Shown: positions 28,466 to 38,109 of the stretch, piece after piece
Position numbering within the stretch: the stretch's first letter is position 1
Layout: every line of letters starts with the position of its first letter
DNA from: Rhodoferax sp. OV413
Lineage (GTDB): Bacteria > Pseudomonadota > Gammaproteobacteria > Burkholderiales > Burkholderiaceae_C
Assembly (NCBI RefSeq): GCF_900104385.1
Contig: NZ_FNJA01000001.1
Span: forward strand, 1,214,386-1,278,385
Length of the DNA stretch: 64,000 nucleotides
Reading direction: 5' to 3'
Notes under the pieces: generated by a model
What the model was told of the DNA's origin: nothing
Seen by the model: only the letters and a program-made list of their open reading frames with translations
Databases searched by the model: none
Made by a program: the position numbers and the translations under genes

Positions 28466-29707
28466 ATGCAACAACACACCCGTACCGTACTGGCCCTGGC
28501 CGCCACTGCGCTGGCCGTCCTGGCTGGCAGCAACGCCCATGCGCAAGCCAAGGCCGAGGTCATGCACTGGTGGACATCGGGCGGCGAATCTGCCGCCGTG
28601 CAAGAGCTGGCCGGCGCGTTCACCAAATCGGGTGGCGTGTGGGTGGACTCGGCCGTGGCCGGTGGTGAAAACGCCCGCGCCGCCGCCATCAACCGCATCG
28701 TCGGCGGCAACCCGCCCACCGCGGCGATGTTCAACACCTCGCAGCAGTACCTGGACATCATCAAAGAGGGCATGCTCAACGACATCGACGCCGTGGCCGC
28801 CAAGGAAGGCTGGGACAAGATGCTGCCTGCGCCCATCATCAACAGCATCAAGGTCAACGGCCACTACTACGCGGCGCCGGTCAACATCCATATGCCCAGC
28901 TGGTTCTGGTACTCCAAGGCCGCGTTTGCCAAAGCCGGCATCGCCGCCGAACCCAAGACCCCGGACGAAATGTTTGCCGCCCTCGACAAGCTCAAGGCTG
29001 CAGGCCTGATCCCGCTGGCGCTGGGTGGCCAGGGCTGGCAAGAAGTCATCACCTTCTACAGCTGGCTGGCCCAGGCCGGCGGCGCCGACCTGTACCTGAA
29101 GTTCTACAAGGACCGCGACGCCGCCACCGTCAACTCGCCGGCCTTCCGCAAGGTGCTGGCCGACTTCAAGCGCCTGAAGAGCTACACCGACGCCGGCTCT
29201 CCAGGCCGCAACTGGAACGACTCCACCTCGCTGGTGATCACCGGCAAGGCCGGCGTGCAGATCATGGGTGACTGGGCCAAGGGCGAGTTCGCCAATGCCA
29301 AGCAGGTCGCGGGCAAGGACTTCGGCTGCTTCCCCGGCTTTGGCGCCAAGTCACCCTACATCCTGGCCGGTGACGTGTTCGTGTTCCCGCGCACCAAGGA
29401 CCCTGCCGCCATCAAGGCCCAGCAGCAACTGGCCACTTCGATGACCTCGGCCGCGACCCAGGTAGCGTTCAACAACAAGAAGGGCTCGATCCCCATCCGC
29501 ACCGATGTCGACAGCTCGAAGATGGACCTCTGCGCCCAGACCGGCCTGGCCATCATGAAGGACACCAGCCGCCACCTGGCCAACCCCGACGCGCTGCTGC
29601 CACCCGATGTGATGGGCTCGGTGCAGGACGTGATCTCCAAGTACTGGAACAACAACCAGTCGGTGGATGACGTGGTGAAGGCCTTGCAGAACGCCATCAA
29701 GAGCTAA
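28466..29707 (+). CDS. Sugar ABC transporter periplasmic binding protein
   Basis: Binding protein of the carbohydrate uptake family 1 (glucose/mannose GtsA-like). The 413 residues begin with a signal peptide cut after SNAHA, then VMHWWTSGGESAAV, the usual first strand of this group. A GGAGA ribosome site lies five bases before the ATG. A strong hairpin terminator follows the gene and probably lowers transcription into the permease genes, so that binding protein is made in excess. The context with GH1 hydrolase, two permeases and an ATPase fits import of glucose or a glucoside. Confidence 0.9.
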   Translation: MQQHTRTVLALAATALAVLAGSNAHAQAKAEVMHWWTSGGESAAVQELAGAFTKSGGVWVDSAVAGGENARAAAINRIVGGNPPTAAMFNTSQQYLDIIKEGMLNDIDAVAAKEGWDKMLPAPIINSIKVNGHYYAAPVNIHMPSWFWYSKAAFAKAGIAAEPKTPDEMFAALDKLKAAGLIPLALGGQGWQEVITFYSWLAQAGGADLYLKFYKDRDAATVNSPAFRKVLADFKRLKSYTDAGSPGRNWNDSTSLVITGKAGVQIMGDWAKGEFANAKQVAGKDFGCFPGFGAKSPYILAGDVFVFPRTKDPAAIKAQQQLATSMTSAATQVAFNNKKGSIPIRTDVDSSKMDLCAQTGLAIMKDTSRHLANPDALLPPDVMGSVQDVISKYWNNNQSVDDVVKALQNAIKS

Positions 29708-29720
29708 GCGTTTTCTCCCG

Positions 29721-29757
29721 GTGCCGGCGTGCAAACACACGTCGGCACTGTTTTTTT
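29721..29757 (+). terminator. Hairpin terminator/attenuator after binding-protein gene
   Basis: Stem of 11 bp (29721-29731 with 29738-29748, one G-T pair) around a six-base loop, followed by seven T. It lies between the binding-protein gene and the permease gene of the same operon, so read-through rather than full stop is expected. Confidence 0.85.
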
Positions 29758-29798
29758 GATGTACCGATTGACTGCTTCCAGGACCCTCCAGAACCCCT

Positions 29799-30713
29799 AT
29801 GGCTCCCGTTAAAAAACCTCCGCCGCGGCGCGGCCTGCGCCAGAACTGGGCCGTCAACTTTGCCCTGCTGCCGATGGCGGTAACGGTGCTGCTGTGCTAC
29901 GTGGGCACGGTGCTGTGGTCCATCACCATTTCGCTGACCAGCTCCAAGACTTTTCCGACCACCAACTTCGTCGGCTTGGCGCAGTACGAGCGGCTGTTTA
30001 CCACCGAGCGCTGGGCGCTGTCACTGCACAACATGGCGCTGTTTGGCGCGATCTTTGTGGTGTCTTGCCTGGTGCTCGGCTTTTTATTGGCGGTCTTCAT
30101 CGACCAGAAGGTGCGCGGCGAAGGCGTGCTGCGTACCATCTTTTTGTACCCGTATGCCATGAGCTTTGTGGCTACCGGCCTGGTCTGGCAGTGGATGCTG
30201 AACCCCGGCCTGGGCCTGCAGCAGGCGGTGCGCCAGCTGGGCTTTCCCGGGTTTGAATTCGACTGGATCATCAGCCAGGACAAGGTGATGTACGCCATCG
30301 CCCTGGCCGCGGTCTGGCAGTCTGCCGGGCTGGTGATGGCGCTCATGCTGGCCGGGCTGCGCGGTGTGGACGAAGAGATCTGGAAGGCCGCGCGCATCGA
30401 CGGCATCCCGGTGTGGCGCGTCTACCTGAGCATCGTGCTGCCGATGATTGCGCCCAGCATCGCCACCGCCAGCGTGCTGCTGTCGCTGGCCGTGATCAAG
30501 GTGTTCGACGTGGTGGTCGCCATGACCGGCGGCGGCCCGGGCATCGCCAGCGAGGTGCCGGCCAAGTTCATCATGGACTACCTGTTCAACCGCGCCAACA
30601 TCGGCCTGGCCTCGGCCGCCTCGGTGGTGCTGTTGCTGACCGTGCTGGCCCTGCTGCTGCCCTGGATGTACGCCAAGAACCGCATGGAACGTGCGCAAAC
30701 CAAGGGACACTGA
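29799..30713 (+). CDS. Sugar ABC transporter permease (MalF-like)
   Basis: Inner-membrane permease of 304 residues with about six helices. The cytoplasmic EAA loop that docks on the ATPase reads DEEIWKAARIDGIPVWRVYL. The N-terminus is basic (PVKKPPPRRGLRQ) and precedes the first helix. It is followed two bases after its stop by the second permease gene. Resembles GtsB/MalF-type subunits of glucose and maltose importers; substrate is not fixed by sequence. Confidence 0.9.
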   Translation: MAPVKKPPPRRGLRQNWAVNFALLPMAVTVLLCYVGTVLWSITISLTSSKTFPTTNFVGLAQYERLFTTERWALSLHNMALFGAIFVVSCLVLGFLLAVFIDQKVRGEGVLRTIFLYPYAMSFVATGLVWQWMLNPGLGLQQAVRQLGFPGFEFDWIISQDKVMYAIALAAVWQSAGLVMALMLAGLRGVDEEIWKAARIDGIPVWRVYLSIVLPMIAPSIATASVLLSLAVIKVFDVVVAMTGGGPGIASEVPAKFIMDYLFNRANIGLASAASVVLLLTVLALLLPWMYAKNRMERAQTKGH

Positions 30714-30715
30714 AG

Positions 30716-31615
30716 ATGAGCACGACGACCCTCCCCCGGGTGCGCAACCAGCGCCCGCCCCAGCCCTGGCTCACGCCTACGCGGCTCGGCATCTACGCCT
30801 TCCTGCTGCTGAGCGCGGTGTTCTTTTTGCTGCCGCTGTATGTGATGGTGGTGACCTCGCTGAAACCCATGAGCGAGATCCGCCTGGGCCAGATCTTCGC
30901 ACTGCCCAGCCAGCCGAACCTGGAGGCCTGGGCCATGGCCTGGTCCAGCGCCTGCACCGGCCTGAAGTGCGAAGGCATCCAGGTGGGCTTCTGGAACTCG
31001 CTGAAGATCGTGGTGCCTAGCGCGCTGCTGTCGATCTTCATCGGCGCGCTCAACGGCTATGCGCTGGCCTACTGGCGCCGGCCCTGGGCTGGCTGGCTGT
31101 TCACCATCCTGCTGCTGGGCGCCTTCATCCCCTACCAGGTGCACATGTACCCGCTGGTGCGCGGCCTGTCGATGCTGGGCCTGTTCAGCACCCTGCCGGC
31201 CATCGTGCTGGTGCACACCATCTTCGGCATGCCGGTGATGACCCTGCTGTTCCGCAACTACTACGCCTCGCTGCCCGAGGAGCTGGTGAAGGCCGCGCGC
31301 ATCGACGGCGGTGGCTTCTGGCGCATCTTCTTCCAGCTGATGCTGCCCATGTCCACGCCCATCATCATCGTGGCGGTGATCATGCAGGTCACCAACATCT
31401 GGAACGACTTCCTGCTCGGCCTGGTGTTTGCGGGACGCGAAAACCTGCCGATGACGGTGCAGCTGAACAACATCATCAACACCACCACCGGCGAGCGTTT
31501 GTACAACGTCAACATGGCGGCCACCATCCTCACATCCTCGGTGCCGCTGTTCATTTATTTCATCTCCGGCCGCTGGTTCGTGCGTGGTATCGCCGCCGGT
31601 GCAGTAAAGGGTTAA
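30716..31615 (+). CDS. Sugar ABC transporter permease (MalG-like)
   Basis: Second permease of the importer, 299 residues, six helices. The EAA motif is PEELVKAARIDGGGFWRIFF. An extra periplasmic segment with two cysteines (SSACTGLKCEG, about residues 76-86) lies before helix two and also occurs in GtsC-like permeases; a disulfide is possible. It starts two bases after the first permease and is followed by the ATPase gene after nine bases. Confidence 0.9.
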   Translation: MSTTTLPRVRNQRPPQPWLTPTRLGIYAFLLLSAVFFLLPLYVMVVTSLKPMSEIRLGQIFALPSQPNLEAWAMAWSSACTGLKCEGIQVGFWNSLKIVVPSALLSIFIGALNGYALAYWRRPWAGWLFTILLLGAFIPYQVHMYPLVRGLSMLGLFSTLPAIVLVHTIFGMPVMTLLFRNYYASLPEELVKAARIDGGGFWRIFFQLMLPMSTPIIIVAVIMQVTNIWNDFLLGLVFAGRENLPMTVQLNNIINTTTGERLYNVNMAATILTSSVPLFIYFISGRWFVRGIAAGAVKG

Positions 31616-31624
31616 AAGAAAAAT

Positions 31625-32707
31625 ATGGCAAGCGTTTCCATCCAACAGCTCCACATCCGTCTGGGCAATATCGACATCCTGCAGAACATGGACCTGGAGG
31701 TCGTCGACGGCGAATTCCTGGTGCTGCTCGGCCCCTCGGGCTGCGGCAAATCGACCCTGCTGCACAGCATTGCCGGCCTGATCGACGTGCATGACGGCGC
31801 CATCCATATCGGCGGCGTTGATGTGACCTGGGCCGACCCCAAGGACCGGTCCATCGGCATGGTGTTCCAGAGCTATGCGCTCTACCCCACCATGACGGTG
31901 GAGCGCAATATGTCTTTCGGCCCGCGCATCACCGGCATCCCCAAAGACGAGATCGCGCGCCGCGTCGACCGCGCCGCCACCATGCTGCACCTGGGCCCGC
32001 TGCTGCAGCGCAAGCCCTCGCAACTGTCGGGCGGGCAGCGCCAGCGGGTGGCGATTGGCCGGGCCCTGGTGCGCGATGCCGGTGTCTATCTATTCGACGA
32101 GCCGCTGTCCAACCTGGACGCCAAGCTGCGCAACGAGCTGCGCCGCGAACTCAAGCAGCTGCACGTGGACATCGGCAAAACCATGGTCTACGTAACCCAC
32201 GACCAGACCGAAGCCATGACCCTGGCCAGCCGCATCGCGGTGATGCTGGACGGCAAGATCCAGCAGATCGGCACGCCGGCCGAGGTCTACGACCGGCCGG
32301 TGAACCGCTTCGTGGCGGGCTTCCTGGGCTCGCCGACCATGAACTTCTTTGACGGTGTACTGGCCGCCGACAACGGCCGGCTGCTGTGGCGCTCGCCGGC
32401 TCTGAGCATCGACGTCAGCGCCTATCCGTTTACCGCCGAGCCGCACATAGGCCAGCAGGTGGTGCTGGGCATGCGGCCCGAGCACATCGAGCTCGTGCCG
32501 CTGGAGCAACCGGCACTCGGCCAGGCCACCGTGACCCTGGCCGAACCCATGGGCGCCAGCGTGGTGCTGTGGCTGGACCTGGGCGGCACAGCCATGTCGG
32601 CCATCGCCGAGAGCCACACACCGCACCAGCGCGGCCACACCCTGGGCGTGCGCTGCGACGCGCAACGCATCTCGCTGTTTGGCGCCGACAGCGGGCAGCG
32701 GCTGTAG
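31625..32707 (+). CDS. Sugar ABC transporter ATPase (MalK/UgpC type)
   Basis: Energising subunit of the importer, 360 residues. Walker [10 protein letters not shown] (~37-45), Q-loop VFQSYALYP, signature LSGGQRQR, Walker [12 protein letters not shown] and the His-loop in [10 protein letters not shown] are intact, followed by the regulatory OB-fold (TOBE) domain of the MalK group ([10 protein letters not shown]). Such ATPases often serve more than one sugar importer in a cell. Last gene of the operon; a repeat copy follows. Confidence 0.92.
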   Translation: MASVSIQQLHIRLGNIDILQNMDLEVVDGEFLVLLGPSGCGKSTLLHSIAGLIDVHDGAIHIGGVDVTWADPKDRSIGMVFQSYALYPTMTVERNMSFGPRITGIPKDEIARRVDRAATMLHLGPLLQRKPSQLSGGQRQRVAIGRALVRDAGVYLFDEPLSNLDAKLRNELRRELKQLHVDIGKTMVYVTHDQTEAMTLASRIAVMLDGKIQQIGTPAEVYDRPVNRFVAGFLGSPTMNFFDGVLAADNGRLLWRSPALSIDVSAYPFTAEPHIGQQVVLGMRPEHIELVPLEQPALGQATVTLAEPMGASVVLWLDLGGTAMSAIAESHTPHQRGHTLGVRCDAQRISLFGADSGQRL

Positions 32708-32720
32708 CCGACTCGCTGTA

Positions 32721-32788
32721 GCACTACAAAAAACATATCTGCTTCCGCAGGCAAGTAGAGCGCCACAGCCCTGAAAAGCATAAAAATC
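32721..32788 (+). repeat. Copy of 55-70 bp repeat after sugar importer operon
   Basis: Reads CACTACAAAAAACATATCTG then CTTCCGCAGGCA and GCGCCACAGCC, in family order; the A-rich and GC-rich blocks keep their spacing. It ends about 40 bases before the LysE-family gene. Confidence 0.72.
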
Positions 32789-32829
32789 CCAGTTTGGCTA
32801 AGATAGCGGGCTTACCCCTGGAGTACCCC

Positions 32830-33459
32830 ATGAGCCTGCATACCTGGTGGCTGTTTCTGATGATGACCTTTGTGGTGTCGGCCACGCCCGGCCCGAACAT
32901 GCTGCTGGTGATGACATCCAGCGCGCGCTTCGGCTTCGCGGCGGCGCTGGCCACCATGGGCGGCTGCATGCTGGTGATGGTCCTGATGATGGGCGTCTCG
33001 GCCGCCGGCCTGGGCGCGCTGCTGCAGAGCTTTCCGGCGGTGTTCAACACCTTGCGCTGGCTGGGCGCCGCCTACCTGGCCTACCTGGGCATCAAGTGCT
33101 GGCGCGAGCCGGTGGCCGAGGACGCGGGCGGCGCAGTCGCCAAGGCCGCGCCCATGCCCGGCTACGGCAGCCTGTTCCGCCAAGGCGTGCTGGTGGCGGG
33201 CAGCAACCCCAAGGCGATTCTGTTTGCCGTGGCCTTTTTGCCGCAGTTCATCGACGCGGCTACACCCCAGCTACCGCAGTTTGCGATCCTGCTACTGACC
33301 TTTGCGGTGATCGAAGCCGGCTGGTACCTGGTGTATGCGGGCAGCGGCAAGACCCTGGCCCGCTTTCTGCGCCGGGCTACCGTGCTGAAAGCCTTCAACC
33401 GCGCCACCGGCGGCGTGTTTGTCGGCTTTGCCGCGGTGATGGCCAGCGTACGCCACTGA
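32830..33459 (+). CDS. LysE/RhtB-family amino-acid exporter
   Basis: A 209-residue membrane protein with about six helices. The N-terminal helix ends in the family hallmark SATPGPNMLLVM, and GSNPKAILFAVAFLPQF marks the conserved second half. LysE/RhtB proteins export amino acids such as lysine, threonine or homoserine lactones; the substrate is not evident. The ATG at 32830 gives the standard short N-terminus; an in-frame GTG/TTG further upstream lies in the spacer after the repeat. Confidence 0.9.
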   Translation: MSLHTWWLFLMMTFVVSATPGPNMLLVMTSSARFGFAAALATMGGCMLVMVLMMGVSAAGLGALLQSFPAVFNTLRWLGAAYLAYLGIKCWREPVAEDAGGAVAKAAPMPGYGSLFRQGVLVAGSNPKAILFAVAFLPQFIDAATPQLPQFAILLLTFAVIEAGWYLVYAGSGKTLARFLRRATVLKAFNRATGGVFVGFAAVMASVRH

Positions 33460-33465
33460 CCACAC

Positions 33466-33534
33466 GCTATTGAATCCATAGCTGCCAGCGCTGGATTTAC
33501 CTGCGCCAGCGGCCTGTTTGGCTAAAAATTAGCT
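33466..33534 (+). repeat. Copy of 55-70 bp repeat between convergent genes
   Basis: Used as the reference copy: GCTATTGAATCCATAGCTGC, a CAGCGCTGG hairpin half, ACCTGCGCCAGCGGC and TTTGGCTAAAAATTAGC. It spans the gap between the exporter gene and the chemoreceptor gene, whose stop codon lies at its far end. Confidence 0.75.
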
Positions 33535-35107
33535 AGCGCCCCAGGGCCAGCTGGTTGCCGGCGCCGAGCTTGAACACGGCCACCGACTCCACCAGCGCCA
33601 GGGCCTGGCTCTTCAGGCTGCTGGCGGCGGCGGCCATTTCTTCTACCAGGGCGGCGTTCTGCTGCGTAGCCTGGTCCATATGATTGACGGCCTCGCCCAT
33701 CTGCGCCATGCCGGTGGCCTGTTCGGAGCTGGCCGCGCTGATCTGGCCCATGATCTGCGTCACCTGCTGGATGGACTCCACCACCTCGGCCATGGTGGTG
33801 CCGGCCTGATCGACCAGCACCGTGCCCTGGCCTACGCGCTCCACGCTGGCGCCGATCAGCGCCTTGATCTCTTTGGCCGCCTGGGCGCTGCGGCTGGCCA
33901 GACTGCGCACCTCACTGGCCACCACCGCGAAGCCGCGGCCCTGCTCGCCAGCCCGCGCGGCTTCCACGGCGGCGTTCAGTGCCAGGATATTGGTCTGGAA
34001 CGCAATCCCGTCGATCACGCTGATGATGTCGGAGATCTTGTTCGAGCTGTCGTTGATGCCGCGCATGGTTTCCACCACCTGGTTCACCACCTCGCCGCCG
34101 CGCGTCGCCACGCGGGAGGCGTTCAGCGCCAGCTGGTTGGCATTGCGGGCGCTCTCTGCGTTCATGGCGACAGTAGAGCTGAGTTCTTCCATCGAAGCGG
34201 CGGCCTGCTCTAGCGCGCTGGCCTGCTGTTCGGTGCGGCTGGACAGATCGTGGTTGCCGCCGGCGATTTCCGCACTCGCGTGGGACACGGTCTCGGACCC
34301 GATGCGCACCTTCCCGACCACCTGAAACAGGCTGACCTGCATGGCCTGCAACGCGGTCAGCAGCTGGCCGGTTTCATCTCGGGAAGTCACGTCAATGCGC
34401 GAAGTCAGGTCGCCCGCTGCCACCGTCTGCGCTACCTGCACCGCCCGGCCAATCGGCTGCGTAATGGAGCGCGTCAAGCCGTACGCCAGGCCCACGGCCA
34501 GCAGCGTGGCCGCGGCGGTCAGTACCAGCATCAGCACATTGGCGCCATGGGCCATGGCTGCCGCCTGGGCGCCAAACTCTTCCATGCTGTCGGTCTGGCT
34601 TTTCACAAAGCCCTCTATGGCCGCCAGATAGGCATTCTGCGGCTGCAACATCTCCTTGACCAGGTAGACACGGCCTTCGTCGATCTTGCCGGCCTTCAGC
34701 AGTTCGAGCAGCTCGTGCTCATGCTTCTTGAAGTCGGTCCGTGCTGCCAGCATGCTGGCCAGCGCGGCCTTGCCTTTGTCGCTGTGCACGATGGTCTGCA
34801 GCTCGTCTACCGCCTTGCCGACCACCACCACCGAACTCTCCACCGTGGCCAACTCGCTCTGCACCACCGCTGGCTCGCTGGCGATCAGGGCCGTGCGCAA
34901 GGCGCGGGACTGGCGGTTCACCTCGTTCTCGATCTTCTGCGCCAGCGCCACCTTGTGGTAGCGGTCGTGCAAGATGGTTTCGGTGTTCTGGTCGACGGCG
35001 TTGATGCGGCTGATGCCCACCGCCGCCATGGCGACAAGCAGGCCAATGACGATGGCAAACCCAGCCGCCAAGCGTTGGCCGATTTTCAGGTTGAGAAGGA
35101 ATTGCAT
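33533..35107 (-). CDS. Methyl-accepting chemotaxis protein
   Basis: Chemoreceptor of 524 residues. N-terminal helix ([19 protein letters not shown]), a four-helix-bundle periplasmic sensor (about 35-190), second helix ([19 protein letters not shown]), HAMP domain, and the signalling hairpin with the conserved tip [32 protein letters not shown]. Methylation regions ([18 protein letters not shown] and [15 protein letters not shown]) are present. The start at 35107 gives a normal short N-terminus. The ligand is unknown; the neighbouring ribose operon hints at a sugar response but nothing in the sensor proves it. Confidence 0.92.
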   Translation of the reverse strand: MQFLLNLKIGQRLAAGFAIVIGLLVAMAAVGISRINAVDQNTETILHDRYHKVALAQKIENEVNRQSRALRTALIASEPAVVQSELATVESSVVVVGKAVDELQTIVHSDKGKAALASMLAARTDFKKHEHELLELLKAGKIDEGRVYLVKEMLQPQNAYLAAIEGFVKSQTDSMEEFGAQAAAMAHGANVLMLVLTAAATLLAVGLAYGLTRSITQPIGRAVQVAQTVAAGDLTSRIDVTSRDETGQLLTALQAMQVSLFQVVGKVRIGSETVSHASAEIAGGNHDLSSRTEQQASALEQAAASMEELSSTVAMNAESARNANQLALNASRVATRGGEVVNQVVETMRGINDSSNKISDIISVIDGIAFQTNILALNAAVEAARAGEQGRGFAVVASEVRSLASRSAQAAKEIKALIGASVERVGQGTVLVDQAGTTMAEVVESIQQVTQIMGQISAASSEQATGMAQMGEAVNHMDQATQQNAALVEEMAAAASSLKSQALALVESVAVFKLGAGNQLALGR

Positions 35108-35296
35108 CGCGCCAACTTTCTTTTTAGAGGTTTTGGGTCCATGTACGTCGCGCCCACCCGCCAGCGCGCTGTACGCATACTGCCACGCCGCAGCGCCATG
35201 TAAAGCAGTTTCTATAGCAAGCACCGGCCAGGGGATGCGCTGTAATCAGGCTCTGGAGCACCGGGAACGCGGTCCCCGGTGCTGTCGAAGACTATA

Positions 35297-35354
35297 AGCA
35301 AAATCATGCTCTAGCGCATACAAATTCTGCGCCAACAGCTACCAAAAAAGTAGC
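35297..35354 (-). repeat. Copy of 55-70 bp repeat upstream of ribose operon
   Basis: On the minus strand it reads GCTACTTTTTTGGTAGCTGT, GGCGCAG, TGCGCTAGAGC and TTTTGCTT, in family order. It lies in the 444-base gap between the chemoreceptor and rbsB; apart from it and the rbs control sites nothing else is seen in that gap. Confidence 0.7.
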
Positions 35355-35435
35355 AAATGGCACGGCCCATGGCGTTCACCGCGGCAAGATGTATCAGCGG
35401 CTTTACCCATTTCTGCGGGTTTGTCCGTAGATAGA

Positions 35436-35455
35436 AAACGTTTGCGCAAACGTTT
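35436..35455. promoter_or_regulatory. LacI-family (RbsR) operator, perfect 20-bp palindrome
   Basis: AAACGTTTGCGCAAACGTTT is its own reverse complement and has the central CG and half-sites typical of ribose-repressor operators (CGNAAACGTTTNCG-like). It overlaps the -35 region of the rbsB promoter, and the fourth gene of the operon encodes a LacI-type repressor. Confidence 0.82.
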
Positions 35456-35468
35456 GCTTTGTTATTAT
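35442..35468 (+). promoter_or_regulatory. Probable sigma-70 promoter of rbsBACRD
   Basis: TTGCGC (35442-35447) and TATTAT (35463-35468) separated by 15 bases. The -35 hexamer is inside the operator palindrome, so repressor binding would block polymerase. The leader to rbsB is about 75 bases. Confidence 0.6.
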
Positions 35469-35551
35469 CCGCGCCACAGAAGCCCGCCCGGACCGGCTCC
35501 GCCGCCCTCGCTCGCCCGCTGTAACTTTCACAACGCCATGGAGACATACAC

Positions 35552-36505
35552 ATGAAATTCACCCGCCGCACCGTCCAAACCACCCTCGCCCTGAGCATCA
35601 TGGCCGGCCTGTTCGCCGGCCCCAGCTTCGCCGCCGACAAGCCCAAAGTGGCGCTGGTGATGAAGTCGCTGGCCAACGAGTTCTTCCGCACCATGGAAGA
35701 TGGCGCCAAGGCCCACAACAAGGCCAACGCCGCCAAGTACACCCTGGTGTCCAACGGCATCAAGAACGAAACCGACACCGCGGCCCAGATCCGCATGGTC
35801 GAGCAGATGATTGCCCAGAAGGCCGACGCCATCGTCATCGCCCCGGCCGATTCCAAGGCCCTGGTGCCGGTGCTGAAGACCGCCATCGACAAGGGCATTC
35901 TGGTGGTCAACATCGACAACCAGCTCGACGCCGATGCGCAAAAAGAAAAGGGTATCCAGATCCCGTTCGCTGGCCCGGACAACCGCGCGGGCGCCAAGCT
36001 GGTCGGTGACTTCCTGGCCAAGAGCCTGAAGGCGGGCGACAAGGTCGGCATCATCGAAGGCGTGTCCACCACCTTCAATGCACAACAGCGCACCCTGGGC
36101 TACCAAGACGCGATGAAGGCCGCTGGCGCCACCGTGGTCGGCGTGCAGTCCGGCAACTGGGAAATCGACAAGGGCAATACCGTGGCCTCCGGCATGCTGC
36201 GCGAACACCCAGACCTGAAGGCCCTGCTGGCCGGTAACGACAGCATGGCCCTGGGCGCCGTGGCTGCCGTCAAGGCCGCCGGCAAGACCGGCCAGGTGCA
36301 AGTCGTCGGCTACGACAACATCGGCGCCGTGAAGCCCATGCTGAAAGACGGCCGCATGCTGGCCACCGCCGACCAGTACGGTGCCAAGCAAGCAGTGTTC
36401 GGCATCGAAATCGCTTTGAAGGCAATTGCCGAGAAGAAGAAGCAAGCAGAAATGCCAGCGGCCATCCAGACCGACGTGGTGCTGGTGACCAAAGACACGA
36501 AGTAA
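35552..36505 (+). CDS. rbsB: Ribose ABC transporter periplasmic binding protein
   Basis: Periplasmic sugar-binding protein of 317 residues, ribose type. Signal peptide ends at SFAADKP; the mature part opens KVALVMKSLANEFFRTMEDGA, with the hinge and ligand-contact segments of RbsB (VVNIDNQLD, GNDSMALGAVAAV, GYDNIGAVKPML). The gene is first in an operon with ATPase, permease, repressor and RbsD genes, which supports ribose as substrate. Confidence 0.92.
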   Translation: MKFTRRTVQTTLALSIMAGLFAGPSFAADKPKVALVMKSLANEFFRTMEDGAKAHNKANAAKYTLVSNGIKNETDTAAQIRMVEQMIAQKADAIVIAPADSKALVPVLKTAIDKGILVVNIDNQLDADAQKEKGIQIPFAGPDNRAGAKLVGDFLAKSLKAGDKVGIIEGVSTTFNAQQRTLGYQDAMKAAGATVVGVQSGNWEIDKGNTVASGMLREHPDLKALLAGNDSMALGAVAAVKAAGKTGQVQVVGYDNIGAVKPMLKDGRMLATADQYGAKQAVFGIEIALKAIAEKKKQAEMPAAIQTDVVLVTKDTK

Positions 36506-36560
36506 GCTGGCTCCCCCGTGGCGCCGGCATTCGTCCGCGCCACCTCCATTCCCGAATTCC

Positions 36561-38093
36561 ATGACCCCCTCCCCCGTTTTAACCATCCAGTCGGTCAGCA
36601 AAACCTACGGCAGCAACACCGTGCTGCACGGCGTGTCGCTGCCGCTGCATCCCGGCGAAGTGCTGGCGCTGACGGGCGAGAACGGCGCCGGCAAAAGCAC
36701 GCTGTCGAAAATCATCTCCGGCCTGGAGCACGCCAGCCAGGGCACGCTGCTGCTGGGCGGCCAGGCTTTCGCCCCGGCCTCACGCCGCGACGCCGAAGCG
36801 CTGGGCGTGCGCATGGTGATGCAGGAGCTGAGCCTGGTGCCGACGCTGACCGTGGCCGAAAACCTGCTGCTCGGCGCCATACCACACCGCGGCCGCTGGC
36901 GCGGGCACTGGATAGACCATGCACAGCTGAATACCCGCGCCGTGGCCCAGCTGGCCAAGATGGGTATTGAGGACATCGACCCGCGCACACCCGTGTCGCA
37001 GCTGGGCATAGGCCAGCAGCAGATGGTGGAGATTGCCCGCAACCTGCAGGACAACACCCGCGTGCTGATCCTCGACGAGCCCACCGCGATGCTGACGCCG
37101 CGCGAAACCCGCCATCTGTTTGACCAGATCGCGCTGCTGAAGGCGCAGGGCGTGGCCATCGTTTATGTGTCGCACCGGCTCGAAGAACTGATCCAGATCG
37201 CCGACACCCTGGCTGTGCTGCGCGACGGCCGGCTGGTCAAGACCTGCCCCATGCACAGCGTGACCGAGCCCGACATCGTGCAGCTAATGGTCGGCCACGC
37301 GGTCGACCAGGACATGGACCGCCCCCGGCGTTCACGCGGCCCGCTGTTGCTGAGCGCGAAAAACCTAGGCCGCGGCAGCGCCGTACAGGACGTTAGCCTG
37401 GAAGTCCACGCTGGCGAGGTCTTCGGTATTGCCGGCCTGGTCGGCAGCGGCCGCACCGAGCTGCTGCGCCTGCTGTTTGGCGCTGACCGCGCCGATAGCG
37501 GTGAGATCACTATCCAGGGCACCAGCCACAAAGGCTGGCGCTCGCCGATCGAGGCAATTGCCGCCGGCATCGGCCTGGTCACCGAAGACCGCAAATCCCA
37601 GGGTCTGCTGCTGAGCCAGCCGATCCGCATCAACACCACCCTCAGCGATGTGGGCGCCGTGTCAAACGCCGGCTGGCTGGACCGCGTCCGCGAAGACAAG
37701 ATCGCGCTGGACATGGTGCAGCGCCTGTCGATACGCTGCAGCGGACCAGAGCAGCCGGTCGGCACCCTCAGCGGCGGCAACCAGCAGAAAGTGGTGTTCG
37801 CCCGCTGGCTGCACCGCGAATGCAATGTGCTGCTGCTCGACGAACCGACCCGCGGCGTCGACGTGGGTGCGCGCGCCGACATCTATGCCGAGCTGGAAAA
37901 AATGGCCGAGGCCGGCAAGGCCTTGCTGATGGTCTCCAGCGATCTGCGCGAGCTGATGCAGATGTGCGACCGCATCGGCGTCATGGCCCATGGCCGCCTG
38001 GTCACGGTGTTCGAGCGCGGCGAGTGGACCGAGAAATCCTTGCTGGCCGCCGCCTTTACCGATACCGCCGCCCTGAATGGCACCCACGGTTGA
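36561..38093 (+). CDS. rbsA: Ribose ABC transporter ATPase (double ATP-binding domains)
   Basis: RbsA/MglA-type ATPase of 510 residues with two fused ATP-binding domains. The first has Walker A GENGAGKST, signature region QLGIGQQQMVEIAR and Walker B VLILDEPTAML. The second has the degenerate P-loop GLVGSGRTE, as is usual for this group, with LSGGNQQKVVFARWL and LLLDEPTRGVDVGA. It lies 55 bases after rbsB and 16 bases before the rbsC start. Confidence 0.95.
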   Translation: MTPSPVLTIQSVSKTYGSNTVLHGVSLPLHPGEVLALTGENGAGKSTLSKIISGLEHASQGTLLLGGQAFAPASRRDAEALGVRMVMQELSLVPTLTVAENLLLGAIPHRGRWRGHWIDHAQLNTRAVAQLAKMGIEDIDPRTPVSQLGIGQQQMVEIARNLQDNTRVLILDEPTAMLTPRETRHLFDQIALLKAQGVAIVYVSHRLEELIQIADTLAVLRDGRLVKTCPMHSVTEPDIVQLMVGHAVDQDMDRPRRSRGPLLLSAKNLGRGSAVQDVSLEVHAGEVFGIAGLVGSGRTELLRLLFGADRADSGEITIQGTSHKGWRSPIEAIAAGIGLVTEDRKSQGLLLSQPIRINTTLSDVGAVSNAGWLDRVREDKIALDMVQRLSIRCSGPEQPVGTLSGGNQQKVVFARWLHRECNVLLLDEPTRGVDVGARADIYAELEKMAEAGKALLMVSSDLRELMQMCDRIGVMAHGRLVTVFERGEWTEKSLLAAAFTDTAALNGTHG

Positions 38094-38109
38094 ACCCCAA
38101 ATTTTCACT

